64,000 nucleotides of DNA. It comes from Aphis gossypii. Lineage: Eukaryota; Arthropoda; Insecta; Hemiptera; Aphididae. Below, piece by piece: positions 14,901-26,432 of this stretch (position 1 is the first letter of the stretch; each line of letters opens with the position of its first letter). The translations under genes and the position numbers were made by a program. The stretch covers positions 81,934,604-81,998,603 of the forward strand of contig NC_065531.1 in NCBI RefSeq assembly GCF_020184175.1, given 5' to 3'. The notes beneath the pieces were generated by a model. That model was not told where the DNA came from and did no database searches. It saw only the letters and a list, made by a program, of their open reading frames with translations.

Positions 14901-16664
14901 GCGTTCCGGAATCATATTATGTTCGCAGCAACATTGTTGCGCGATTTGCAATCATACTGTTTTATTCTCACTAAAGGCTTATACTTGTGTGGGTGTATGA
15001 ATAAACAACAACTACATTATTAAATTGTCTACGGTTTACATGTTTTACAACAGCGTAAAACTCGTAAAACTACAAAACGGGTATAATAACGGATGACCGA
15101 GCGTTAGAAAATTCATCGTCAAGTCTAATGATAGTTAATCGATTTTATGGCGATTTTCTATGGCTTCCTTCCTATGTCAACACCTCAAATTTAATTTTAA
15201 CTTTTAACTTAAAAATTTAACACTTACAAAGATAAACATTAATAACAATAAAAAAAGAACCCCGATCCGGATAGGAGGGCTTTAATTTGTAAACATTGTA
15301 TTTATATTTTATAAGCAATAAATACACTTTGTCAATATACTTTATCTAAGATTAGCTTAGTAAAAGTAAAATTCAAAAATAAATTATGATAGTTATTTCG
15401 ATGTTTTATTTAGTTTTTATTTATTTTTATTTTGTATGTATATCAATGTTTGAAAGATTTAAATTATTTTTTTAATCAGAAACCCGATAAAAACGTGTAC
15501 TTTCATCAAAAAAAAAAAAAATTAAAATAAAAAATAAGAAAATAAAAAGTTTCTAAACAATTGAACCGTATGCTTGGTTAGTTAAGTATAATAAATTACA
15601 ATATTTAATTTTAAAATTTATTCCGAAATTTGATTAGTAAAATATTCTGTTTTTATTTTCAAAATTTAACATTAATATAAATACGCAAGAATAACCACCA
15701 CCCTAAATTAACGTAGAAATGATTTTACAGCAGGAGTATTTTGTCATTTGTTTTTATTTTGTGTTGTCGTAATCATAGTATAGTATTAAAAAATAACAGG
15801 AATCCTGTAGCATAATTTCATAAGACATGTTTTGATTTAAAACTTTACACACACGGAATAATTAAACAGGAAACACCGTTAGAACGTTTTCATAGCAAAT
15901 GAAAAATTATAATCTACTGCAAATCGTACCTCATGATGAAAAATTAAGTCAGTTTTAATTAAAAAGTAAAAACTAACACGATTTAAATTCCAGCTAATAT
16001 TTTGAATTTAATATGAAAACTGGTGTATAATAATATAATATTGTATATATCTAACACGGGCATGGAAAAAAAAATTAAGTTTAAAACTCCCCTTAAGGGT
16101 GAAATATAATCAAATTTAATATAAAAAAAACCCAACAACTTTCTAAAAAATATATTTGAGTATACCCGCCGACTTAAGTTTCAAATTCAATTGACCGATT
16201 AATAGTGGTCTCCGATTTCTTTGTAAGCTCCGACATACTCGTACACACACAAAAAAAAAAACGGTAATCTATATTCTCAATAACTTTTATATAATATATT
16301 ATTACCTATCCATAATACGGCTAAATCCGTTATTACACATAAATATATAGGAATAAAAAATATATAAACATAAACCTTTATACGCTTACACTTACTCATG
16401 GTCGATGTTTTGTTTTACTTTATATGATTTTTTTATGATATATCATGGAGTACCCGCTTAGAGAAATATAATCGTCAATATGATACCAAAGTTCCGCGTG
16501 TACACTAGCTGAACTCTGAGTACAGTATACAGAGTGTACCACAGTGTTTTAGTAATATAGACAAATACGGAAAAATATCATACCTACGTAGATACATTGT
16601 ATTGTATAAATATAATATATTAAATAGAACAAATTCGTAGTCGGTTTAAACCGAGTGCAACGTT
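5941..16664. other. AT-rich non-coding region
   Basis: Over ten kilobases carry no gene that can be defended. Short frames at 6553-6813, 7254-7442, 9345-9581, 12312-12521 and 14288-14578 are rich in I, K, N, F and Y and behave as chance frames. The block 7580-8540 is somewhat less AT-biased and T/C-rich on the plus strand. Read on the minus strand it is interrupted by many stops, so it could be an old transposon or pseudogene, but no family is recognised. Confidence 0.5.
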
Positions 16665-16883
16665 TTAATAATACACTGCGACTTTATTAGATTTCGTCAG
16701 ATCGACGTACGGTGTGTTTATCGACTGAGAATTCAGTGGCTCCGAATCCTCCGATTCAAAATATATCACAGTTATTGTAGTGCAGTTGACACATATGATC
16801 GATAAGGTCGTCTCCGTCGCTTTTACCGCGGTTTGAAAAAAAAATCGTAGACGACATCGCATTAAATGACTCCTCGTGTCCAT
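16665..16883 (-). CDS. unrecognised coding-like ORF with membrane-like segment
   Basis: The product is not recognised. The 72-residue frame begins at an ATG overlapping the end of the neighbouring minus-strand ORF. It has a hydrophobic stretch near residues 25-42 (TTLSIICVNC then TTITVIYF) followed by an acidic, Ser-rich tail (SEDSEPLNS) ending KVAVYY. A single-pass membrane or secreted product is possible. An ATTAAA polyadenylation-like word overlaps the stop codon. The 22-base overlap with the preceding ORF suggests either one spliced gene with a frame change or chance. The composition is more GC-rich than the surroundings, which makes open frames more likely by chance. Confidence 0.2.
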   Translation of the reverse strand: MDTRSHLMRCRLRFFFQTAVKATETTLSIICVNCTTITVIYFESEDSEPLNSQSINTPYVDLTKSNKVAVYY

Positions 16884-17035
16884 TTACCGAAATGTCCTTC
16901 GAAGCCCGGTCGTCGTACTGCCTTAGTGATCTCGCGGTTGCTCGTATAGTGACGACGAATCTTCACGACGGCGGCCAACAAATTTGGATCCGCGGGCAGA
17001 TCGTCCCGAGTGTCACAACTGTGACAGTGTGACAT
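16862..17035 (-). CDS. unrecognised small ORF, basic, CHSC motif
   Basis: The frame from the internal ATG at 17035 gives 57 residues. It starts MSHCHSCDTRDD, continues through a Leu/Val stretch (NLLAAVVKIRR) and ends in a basic Gly-rich tail. The same frame is open upstream to 17128 using a non-ATG start, so the true start or a splice junction may lie there. It is adjacent to, and divergent from, the plus-strand decayed paralogue at 17184. It is not recognised. It could be one exon of a minus-strand gene that includes 16665-16883, but no firm acceptor or donor pair was found. Confidence 0.25.
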   Translation of the reverse strand: MSHCHSCDTRDDLPADPNLLAAVVKIRRHYTSNREITKAVRRPGFEGHFGKWTRGVI

Positions 17036-17183
17036 TTTATGTACCTGTCTCCGTGACCGCGCGGTTACGTTACTGGTAGCTGTCGATCTCTTACCGCAAC
17101 TTTCGGCAGCTGTCGGTCGGAACGGCAAACCATGTTCGACAGAAGAGATTTATCACTATGGTCGATAGTGCGACACGAAGCTC

Positions 17184-17403
17184 GTGAACTTGATGTTTCT
17201 GGTCATAGTCTTTCTCCGCGCTGGTCGTATACATCGGATTCTATGATTTTATCTACAAACAGTCGAATCGCACTCGACGTCCGGATAGAGAAAAATATAA
17301 ACCCGCGACAAACACTGGAATCATCGCCAATGACACTTGCGGCCGGCGTGGTTGGTTCAAACCTTTCTGTTATTTCAACCACTGTGACGATTTTGGTTTT
17401 TAG
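17184..17403 (+). pseudogene. decayed inverted paralogue of the 17411-17698 ORF
   Basis: Read on the plus strand this matches the minus-strand gene at 17411-17698, arranged tail to tail. The start position reads GTG where the partner has ATG. CTCCGCGCTG replaces CTCACACTG, adding one base and shifting the frame near 17215-17220. After the shift the frame reads GFYDFIYKQ, then PATNTG, IANDTCGRRGWFKPFCYFN, and stops at TAG 17401-17403, about 30 residues before the partner's end. Loss of the start plus a frameshift mark it as a pseudogene, unless an upstream exon supplies a different start. The copies differ enough that the duplication is not recent. Confidence 0.55.
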
Positions 17404-17410
17404 TTTATAT

Positions 17411-17698
17411 TTACACAAGACTCGTCATCTCGTCGTCCGAAGAAATGTCTGAAGCCCAACTATACAAACCGATATCCAATCTCCCATCCACTCGGTCGTC
17501 GGAATTGTTGAAATAGCAGAAAGCCTGAAACCAACGACGCCGGCCGCAGGCGTCATTGGCGATTCTAGTGTTTGTCGCGGGTTCATCTATTTCTATAACC
17601 GAACGTTGAATGCAATCCGTCTGTTTGTAAATAAACGCATAGGACCCGAAGAACACGACCAGTGTGAGGAAGACTATAATCAGAAATACCAAGTTCAT
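17411..17698 (-). CDS. candidate small secreted protein, 95 aa
   Basis: The frame begins with ATG at 17698 and ends at TAA 17413-17411. Residues 1-21 (MNLVFLIIVFLTLVVFFGSYA) are a strongly hydrophobic signal peptide or N-terminal anchor. The rest has three cysteines (about residues 29, 51 and 62), the motif CGRRRWFQAFCYFN and an acidic tail (DISSDDEMTSLV). No family is recognised. The main evidence that it is real is the decayed inverted paralogue at 17184-17403. That copy keeps the same reading through FIYKQ, PATNT, IANDxCGRR and FCYFN, so the frame was protein-coding when the copy was made. An acceptor-like CTAG lies 10-15 bases before the ATG, so an upstream non-coding exon is possible. 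A small secreted insect protein is plausible, but the function is unknown. Confidence 0.5.
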   Translation of the reverse strand: MNLVFLIIVFLTLVVFFGSYAFIYKQTDCIQRSVIEIDEPATNTRIANDACGRRRWFQAFCYFNNSDDRVDGRLDIGLYSWASDISSDDEMTSLV

Positions 17699-17837
17699 GA
17701 GTTGAACCTCTAGATGTTAAGTTACTGCTGTGGATTCTGCGGACGGCATGGTATAATAATATTAACTTAATGGCTTTGCGACTGATGGCATTATAAAAGT
17801 ACTGAGAAAAGAATATAATTAACACACTCACACACAA

Positions 17838-20800
17838 AAAAAAAAAACAAATTGATACAATTACAATTCAAATACTATAGCCAAACAGTATAATTATTTA
17901 TAAACGTTTTATAAAATAAAGCGATCTTTGACGTTGTTAAAGTTAACTTGAGTATCTATAATAAACGGTGCATATTTTGTATTACATGAACAGTTTTCCA
18001 CTCAAAAAAACTAATAGTAATAAAATAAACGTTATCAACGGATAATATTATATCCTGAGAGACGAGAGTACAATGTATATACTTAAATTCTTTATATTTT
18101 ATTATATTTTATCGTGTATAAACTTAAATTATATTTTAAAAGCAGTGAGTCAAAATTCTAAATAAATTGTTGCCTTTCAGGATTTCAACACAATTTTATA
18201 GAGGTACGTAATATAATTACACAACTAATTATATATTATGTCCAATCATTAGTTTTGAATAAACAAAAGAGCAATTCTATATTACAATTTATTTTATGAT
18301 TTTCTCAGTATAGGTAGTTCGTATATTTTCAAACCACATAATGTTACGTTTTAGTTTTACATATTATATTCCAAGTATACAACGATAACCCGCATGTGCG
18401 CTACGAGTTTATGGTCTGTAAATGTTCTGTGACCGACACATATCGACGTTTTATGATTCTGAGTGAAGCGGAACTATTGGTTTTTTAATGACGTGTGTGC
18501 TTTTATTTTATATACGCTTAAAAAAAATACATTTTTTACCGTTAAAAATGTTAACACATTCAATGGGGAATCTCAAAAGATTGTAAATTGAACTAAATTA
18601 TACTTTAAAAGAAATAATTCACGAAAAAAAATCAAAAAAACTTGAGAACACTTGAAGAAGTGTACGAAACTACTCACAGACGTCTACACAAAAAACAACT
18701 CGACCTATTTTAAGTAAAGTGATTTCTGTCTTGATTTATTTTCAATTGATATAGTACAAATTTAAAATATATATTAATTCTACAAGGCCGTCGTTCATTC
18801 AAACTTATATGAGCTGAATGGATCGATAACGTATTCCGATGTATCGTCGACAAGACAGCAGATTTTATTTTTTTATTCTTACACAAAAATCGCAAACGTA
18901 TGCGTGATAGGTATATAGTACATCGAAAAAATAAATTTATCACAGTCAACCCCCGTTCACAGTTGCTCGAAAAATAGTTCAATTTAATGGAACGTGGGAG
19001 CGATTTATTTTTTTCCGTTCGTTAAATTTGTTTGCTTATTACATCTAATAGATGCGTCGTAACATTATGCACGCCGGAAAAACCTGCAATGGGGGCTATT
19101 GACATGGAACAATATCAATATACATGGAGATTTATACGTAATGCAATACGCTCGTGTTTTTATTCAAAAATATGTAAAACCAATTTATTTTTATTTTATT
19201 TATAAATAAAATTTTTTTCATAACTTATAAGTTATAGGTGATCATTTACAAACGTTTTTTAATTTGAGAGCAGATGAGGAATTATTTATACTTCTTATGT
19301 TTAAAGCTTAACTAGTGCTAAATTAAATTAAATAAATAACTATATTTGTATCAAATGTCAATACATTTTTAATTTTTACTTAATTAATAAATTCGGATAA
19401 ATACGAGAACATATTTTCAGAAAAATATCCTACGCCACTTACAGCTTATAAGCAATTAGAAAAGGAAACGCAATTGAAAAAAATAATACAAGACTTAAAA
19501 TATTGGCACAATGATAAATTTTAAAATTGTGTCATATAATATTGCAAAAGTAAAGTGTTTTACATGTTTCAATATACATATATTTACATATATAAAAAAA
19601 ATTGTTAGAAAATGAGTTTTTTTTTTTGTGTTGAAAAAAAATCTTCCACATAACATCACAATTTTTTTCTACATTTAACCTAAGAAGAAGGGTCTTATGC
19701 AAACGCTTTTGTGTATTACACTCTTTCATGTCTACAAGTCTTCTCAGTTGATTCTGAGCTGTTTGATATGAACGGATTTCTGCTATGAACGTGATAGTGG
19801 TAAATAAAGTAGTAATTTAAAGATTAATTAAATAATAAATAAATATATTCTTACAAACGGTTATAGGGAACTAGTGGAGTAATTCGAGCGATTCTATTAT
19901 CCTATTTTATTATCTATTTAATAATTAAAATGTTTAACTGTAATAAAGAGTTCTCAAATCGAGAACATTTATTTTATGGGTGTTATTAGCTTAGAAATGA
20001 CTTAATTTAGGCTTAATTATCGAGTCATGGTCATACAATAATGTATTAAAAGTTGAAACTCAAATGCTGGTTTTTTAGTGTGAAGAATGGTCTGATTTTA
20101 AGAATTTAAAAATAGTTATTTCCAGAGAAAAGAAAGAAAAGCGTAGAAATATACTTGGGTAAAAATAAAATGTATACGATTTATATATACATCGTATATA
20201 ATATTGGTAATTGAAAAAGTGCAATAAACCAATTTTAGTACCTCTGCTGGGAACTTTTTAAAAGTTTATTTACTCTGATTTATGATTCTATCATTAATTA
20301 AAGTAAAAAAAAACCTAAACACAGTTTCATTAATTTAAGCAAAATTTATCATTTTTAAAATGAATGGTTCAAATCTATATTAATATATCATTATCTAAAC
20401 ACAATAATTTAAAACGTAAATATAATATATAAGCTAACCAAAGGAACAAAAATAAACTTAAAAATATCACAGAAATAGCAAAATAACAACGAAAAAAGTG
20501 AAAAACATATAAATTTTAAATTTTAAAATTTTAATTATAATTGTTAGAGGCGATAGAAAGTGTTTTTCATAAAAACTATTGTTACCTGTCGAAAAAAAAA
20601 ATGACAAACGGGAGTATAAAATTACCTTTCACAAAAACGTTTTCAAGCAGATTTAAAAAACGCAAACAAATATGACGTATGAACGTGCGCGTATTATTAA
20701 ACTATGTTTATTATTAATGTTCATTGTTTAAAGTATTAAATTTAGTAAGTATCAATACAATATTATTATGTGTTTGGAATGGTGGTATTTGAAGTATAAT

Positions 20801-23800
20801 TATAGCTCATGTATGTATTAACAATAACTTCATGATCTTTATAAACATGAATAAATAGCTACCAAATTTAAATATTATAATTTAATTGATATTTTCTATA
20901 GTATTTTATTATTATTATTTTTTTATATTATATTTTTTACTATAATACTACATTTTCGATGTGTAATATTATAGATTTTAAGTTTTATATCATTTTTCAA
21001 GTTCTGAGTCAATATTTATCTTTTTTAAACTAGACTACGGTTCCGGTCAGTGGGTTTAAAAGTCTGGACGAGTAGGTACATGAAAACAATAAATTAAAGC
21101 CTTTTAAAACGTGTGGATCACAGCGGATTCAATCTGTTCAAAATGTACCAAATGTAGGTATTAGAGTTCAAAAGACAAGTGAAAGTCAATGATAATAATG
21201 ATTATAGTAATGATTAAAATTAATATAAAACAACATTAATTTCGGTGGTATTTGATCCTTTTCGTTTTGCGCTAAACGCACATGATGACTGAATCATTAT
21301 AATTTTTGAAAAATCATTACATTATGTAAGTAATTAAAATATAAATTGTACATTGTATACATTATACAACTAATACACGATTCGATTATAGTTAATATTA
21401 TACACGATTGATCTATGTCAGTTACACGAAGAAAAATATAATGATTATAGCTGAAGGAGTGAAGAGTACGGAAATCACGACAGTCTTTTATTTATAGTAC
21501 AATTACAGGAGTTGTAGACTTTTTTAAAAATACTGTGTAAGCATTTTTTCATTAGGTTTGTGTACTAACTGAAAAATCGAAAAGAGAAAAAAAATAAAAA
21601 TAAAAGCTCTTAGGATCCTTTCTCAAGAAATATAAATTGTTATGTAAGAAGACATCATCGAATTATTGTGCAAACGTACGACAATATTATTATTGCGTAC
21701 CCCCTAAATATGATAATTTTTATCAGCAACTATACTATTCTTAGAGATTAAAAACACAATAATTGCTCTTAGCTGCGTAGTATGGATGTTTTTGAAATTA
21801 TTCTCCCGGCATTATCCGACTGATGTAATTAATATAATATGCTAATATTTTGAAAGAATATGTAAATTAATATATTTTTTATTGTGAATTTCACTCAATA
21901 AAATTGTGTTGATTGAGTGGGAGGGCTTTACGAAGTCGAACCCCTAAATGGTTATAGCTTATTGTATATCTTATCTTAATGATATAATATTTCTGAGTTC
22001 TAAAAGAAAATTTATAATTTATTTGAAAAATATTTGCAAATTTTTTGAATCGATCAAATAGTATGGGGGTATTCATCACGGATTTAAGGATATTCTTTAA
22101 CATTTTGATTTGGAAATGGCTTAAAAAATGTGTATTTGTTAGAACTACCTAATTTCTCTAACTTATTATCCAATTGTTATCAAATTTTGTACACACATTC
22201 CGTAAGACTCTAGTAAAATTTATAGTTTTTCAATCCATCTAGGTTGGATAGGTTGCTTAGAAATTTAATTTTTGACCACGAACATCAAATACCTATATTT
22301 TTTGTTTTTATATTTTATAATAATTACCATAAGTTACAAATATCAAAGAGACTTTTATACGTTTTATGTATACATAAACTAATGTAGATTTTTACTTTAA
22401 ACCTATACTCAAAAACTTCTTGACCTATTTTGACAAACATTTTAGGTATTGTGTTTAGAAATATCAAGAAAATTTAAAGACTAGATTGATCGACTTTCAA
22501 AAATATATCAAGTGCTATATTCATCTTCTTCAAGTGGTTGTACATTTCGGTCGAAATAGTTCAATTAGTTTACGAAGCGAGGTACATCGATGCAGATTTT
22601 CTCCGAAAACTGAGGCACCCTAAGATCAAGATACACTTTTATATCACCAAATTTTCTATTTGTCCATTATTTATCGAGGACGACGACGGGGTTATACAGC
22701 TAAATTAAATAAAATTTGTTTAACTGATCTAAGCATAACAAATACTAGATCTGATATTACATCTATACAGTATACGTTTTCAAACCATATTTAAGAATTA
22801 TTTTTTTGAATATTATATTATAAACATTTTAATAACTGAAAAATTACGTGTTTAAATTATGAAACTGATACATACAAAATAAAAAAAATATATATATCCA
22901 CTAAATAATGTACAATAAAAAAGGAAAGTTTTAATTTGAAAAACAAAAGTGTGTATCGTCACAGGACATTTCTTAAGCTGTAAAAAAATTACAATCCATT
23001 GAGAATATAGCCTTTAAGCATATTCATGATTTTCGATAGTAAAAATTTGAACAAATTCATTATTAAATAAAAAATAAGAGTGAGTATACTTGGTGAATCA
23101 CTCTGAATATAATATATATCTATTTTATACGCATCATTATGTTCAACGATAACGATGTTTATGATAGCTAAACTGAAAGACATAAATAGTAATAACTAAT
23201 AAATAATAACGAAAAAAAAAAAAATAATAAATAAAATAAATAATAATATGGATATGCGTTTATACGAGGGGTGCAGATAAGAAGGGTGACTTCGTCGTAT
23301 AGTGCCGTGACAACCTGTTGTCTTATTACTGTACTACCAAGAAGCCAAATGCAAGACATTTTAGACATTTTATTATTGTTTTCATTTTAGATCATAATGT
23401 ATATATTCACAACATTGCTAAATCATCAACTACGCGTTTAAATTTGGTTTGTGATGCAATATATAATCAAGGTAACAATTTATTTGTCTTGTTACTTTTT
23501 TTTACAGCGTCCCTTTTGCATGTTGTATGGCATATTTTAATGAAAATAATATAATAAGGTTAGATGCCATGTACAATTACGTTGACAAAATTCCGTAAAA
23601 TCAATTATTTTGTCTTTATTAAAATAATTTAAAATCTATAATATTAATGATGTTATGAATTAATTTGAGAGTATGACTAATCAAAATTATTTAACATAAT
23701 ATTATACAAAAAGTAAAATTGAATTTTATGTTTAATATATTTTAAAATTAGAGGTTGCTTTACTTTCTCAGAATTATATTTTGAAAATATTTTAAGTTAT

Positions 23801-25902
23801 AATTTCATTGCACATTTTATTAAATATTAAATACTTATTTTATCACATTTAGATAAAAGTAAATATAATATATTTTACTGTTTTAAATGGCATATAAATT
23901 CTAACCCTGTACAATAATAATGAAACAGTGAGGTGGATTTTAATGTCTTAAGTTAGATTTATTGATAAACCTGATAGTTTTACTATTTTTCTCAATTTCG
24001 AGTGTAAATTTATTGACACGTTTTTGCTAGTCTAAAAAAGTTACCAAAGCACAAAAATCGTAAGTGAATTGAACCTTAATCGATCGTCTACAGTAGTATA
24101 TATGGTTGTAAACTCGTAAACTTATAAATTGTTTGATTTGAAACAACTCTCACGAAGATATTATGTTTATAACTATATTATATAACTAAATACATATGTA
24201 TATCCACTCACATATTTTATAATGAAAATTCCATAAGTTTTACAGACCTTGATTAATTTAAATAACTTCAGTTTCTAACAGATGTATGTATTATAACGTT
24301 TTTAACATTATATGCTAAATTATTTTTGTTTTATTATAGTTTATTCGATTATTTTCGTACAATATTTATATTAAATTCTATGTATTTGTTATTGGTTTAC
24401 TCATTTTTGTATTGCGTTGGAGGTTATAAATAATGTTTAAAACAAATGATAACCGTAAGTCCGGAACCTAACCTAATTTGTATGAAAATACAAAATAGGT
24501 GAGCGTTGTATAGTTTGCATTAAGATGGCTTAGTATGGGTGATAATAATAATAATAATAATTATATGAAAGCGTCTAATGTCGACTATCTGAAAGAATAA
24601 AAAAAAAGACGACTTTATTATTCTCATTAATATAATACGAAACGGAAAATGATACTTATTTTCAAATCACTCGTAACAGGTCATAAAGTTTGTTTAAAAG
24701 TTTGTCACAAGATTAGTCAAATCATGAATTTATCGTTACTTCTAATGAAGAATACTATACACAATAGTCTGGAAGTTATGTGTGATTTGGTTATAATATA
24801 AAATAATAACAAAATGGAAAAAAAAAACTTTCTAATGGTGTACAAAAAAATAAAATAAATATTTAAATATATTACAGATTATTAATTCAAATGAATGAAG
24901 TTCGTCGAGATATAAAATCATTCAAAGTATGAAAATTAATATTTTACCGACGACCGAGTCAGATTTTGTCCAATCACTATATAATCATTAAATTATCATA
25001 TTATTATTTGTATGCAATAAAATTATACTCAATATGCACCTTTATTGAAATCATAACTTCTGCCGACACCAAGCCGATTGCGAATATCTTGAGGAATATT
25101 TTCAATGATTATTTGATTATATTATTGTCACATTGGTACACTGACTACTGAGTACCACTCAACTTTGTAATTAAAATACTACTATATAGTTAAAAACTAA
25201 TCGTAATTGAAAGTAAACAAACAATTTTTTTCAGTGAGTAGAGAGGTATTAAAGAGATAATACAAAATTCCTTTTTTGAGCGGTCTGCGACGAAGTAATA
25301 TATTTTTTTTCAATCAACAAGTAATTTTTTCTTTTATTATCTTAAAATAAAAAATTATTGTAGATAAGCAATTTAAAATAATTGTATTTTAATATTTATA
25401 TAGTAACGATATTACATTATAATATAATACAATAACTTTTAATTATTAATTTTAATAATAATAAACTGTATTAAGCTAACAATTAGCCAATAATAATAAT
25501 TTATATGTAAAATAAAATATTTTTACATCGATTACACGAGACCCACAGAAAGGGTAAACAATTGATAAATCCAAATTGAGATGTGGAAAATTATGACTGG
25601 CAATACAATAATGTACCACAAAAATACATTTTCGCATATTTATTTTTATTATAAATCGATATATTTAAGCAGCTTTCTTATAGCGTTTTAGCCGAACTTA
25701 AAATAATCAGTTTTAAATTTAACTGACAGCAATTATTAGTAGATAGTGATAAGTCAGAATGGTTATATAACTGTTACTACCGATAATGACGGCGTTGATG
25801 AGGCGTTTATCAAAGTTTAGGGAAACGCTACCCTATATGAGTATTTAGTATAATATAATGGATGCTCTATCTCTTTTATATATTATTATCTATAATATAG
25901 GA
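17838..25902. other. AT-rich non-coding region
   Basis: No gene is supported. It contains two adjoining short palindromes around 19193-19235. Around 21890-22690 a stretch reads like an old interspersed repeat (moderate GC, long A/T words, no intact frame). Frames at 18710-18982, 21891-22103, 23168-23368, 23318-23554 and 24966-25151 look like chance frames of AT-rich DNA. An AAT microsatellite lies at 24541-24560. Confidence 0.5.
19220..19235. repeat. 16-nt palindrome
   Basis: ATAACTTATAAGTTAT is a perfect palindrome. It sits about ten bases after another AT palindrome of the form TTTTATTTATAAATAAAA (about 19193-19210). Closely spaced AT cruciform-forming words like these are common in AT-rich insect DNA. 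Confidence 0.5.
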
Positions 25903-26432
25903 TAGATGTGCACAACTTTTTTCAACTCGCGGGCTACATTCGAAAATTATATATTTTATACTACGAGGGACAAGCTGTACATACTCTATGTATCGGTTCA
26001 CTTCAATAAACTATAGGTACAATAGATATATGATAATATATTATATATATTATTATATAATATTATCTTTTATCACTAATCGAATTTATGGCTATTATCG
26101 TGTGAACGCTAGTCGCTAGTTTGTTTTTGTAATTCGAAATTTTAGGTTCGCATAATGTCTTGTTTGCAAAATATTATAAATTTAATTTTAATGATTAAAA
26201 TGTCTCAAAATAAAAAGCACAAAACGATTACTGAATGAGATTGGCCAAAAAACAGGCCCAAATTTCACACACATTTATTTCTATAAAATACTCTAAAATA
26301 TATTAATATATACACATTTTTTTTTCATTAAAATTAAAAATTGTAAAACCTAACTAATAGAATTTTCTAATTTTATAAAATGGTCACGGGCTGGTCGGAA
26401 TACTTCATCGGGCCGCGGTTCGGGCATGCCTG
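25903..26432. mobile_element. decayed non-autonomous hAT element, 530 bp
   Basis: The left end reads TAGATGTGCACAACTTTTTT, followed by CTCGCGGGCTACATT. The right end, reverse-complemented, starts CAGGCATGCCCGAACCGCGG. Both share the (C/T)AG..TG.C.AAC pattern and a nearby GCGGGC or GCGGCC block, a layout familiar from hAT/Charlie-type elements. Flanking 8-mers are ATATAGGA and GTATAGAA (6 of 8 identical), consistent with an aged 8-bp target duplication. Inside, an ATG at 26200 reads MSQNKKHKTITE before a stop, which could be the start of a lost transposase. No other transposase sequence remains. Confidence 0.55.

Larger units (their letters stand above)
17184..17698. repeat. inverted duplication, arms about 205 bp
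   Basis: The arms are 17184-17391 and 17494-17698, around a roughly 100-bp unique spacer that encodes the C terminus of the minus-strand copy. A transcript through the whole block could fold into a long imperfect hairpin. Similarity may extend weakly past the arms, since both copies have ACCATG about 55 bases before the start position. Confidence 0.65.

Noticed and set aside
17203..17418. 71-residue minus-strand frame
   Set aside because: It is the antisense shadow of the decayed plus-strand paralogue.
17583..17837. 84-residue minus-strand frame
   Set aside because: It overlaps the signal-peptide ORF in another frame and lacks its conserved pattern.
18710..18982. 90-residue minus-strand frame
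   Set aside because: It uses a non-ATG start, its composition fits AT-rich chance, and it has no motif.
21890..22690. Possible interspersed repeat or decayed gene
   Set aside because: The less AT-biased texture suggests a repeat, but no ends, target duplication or coding motif could be shown.
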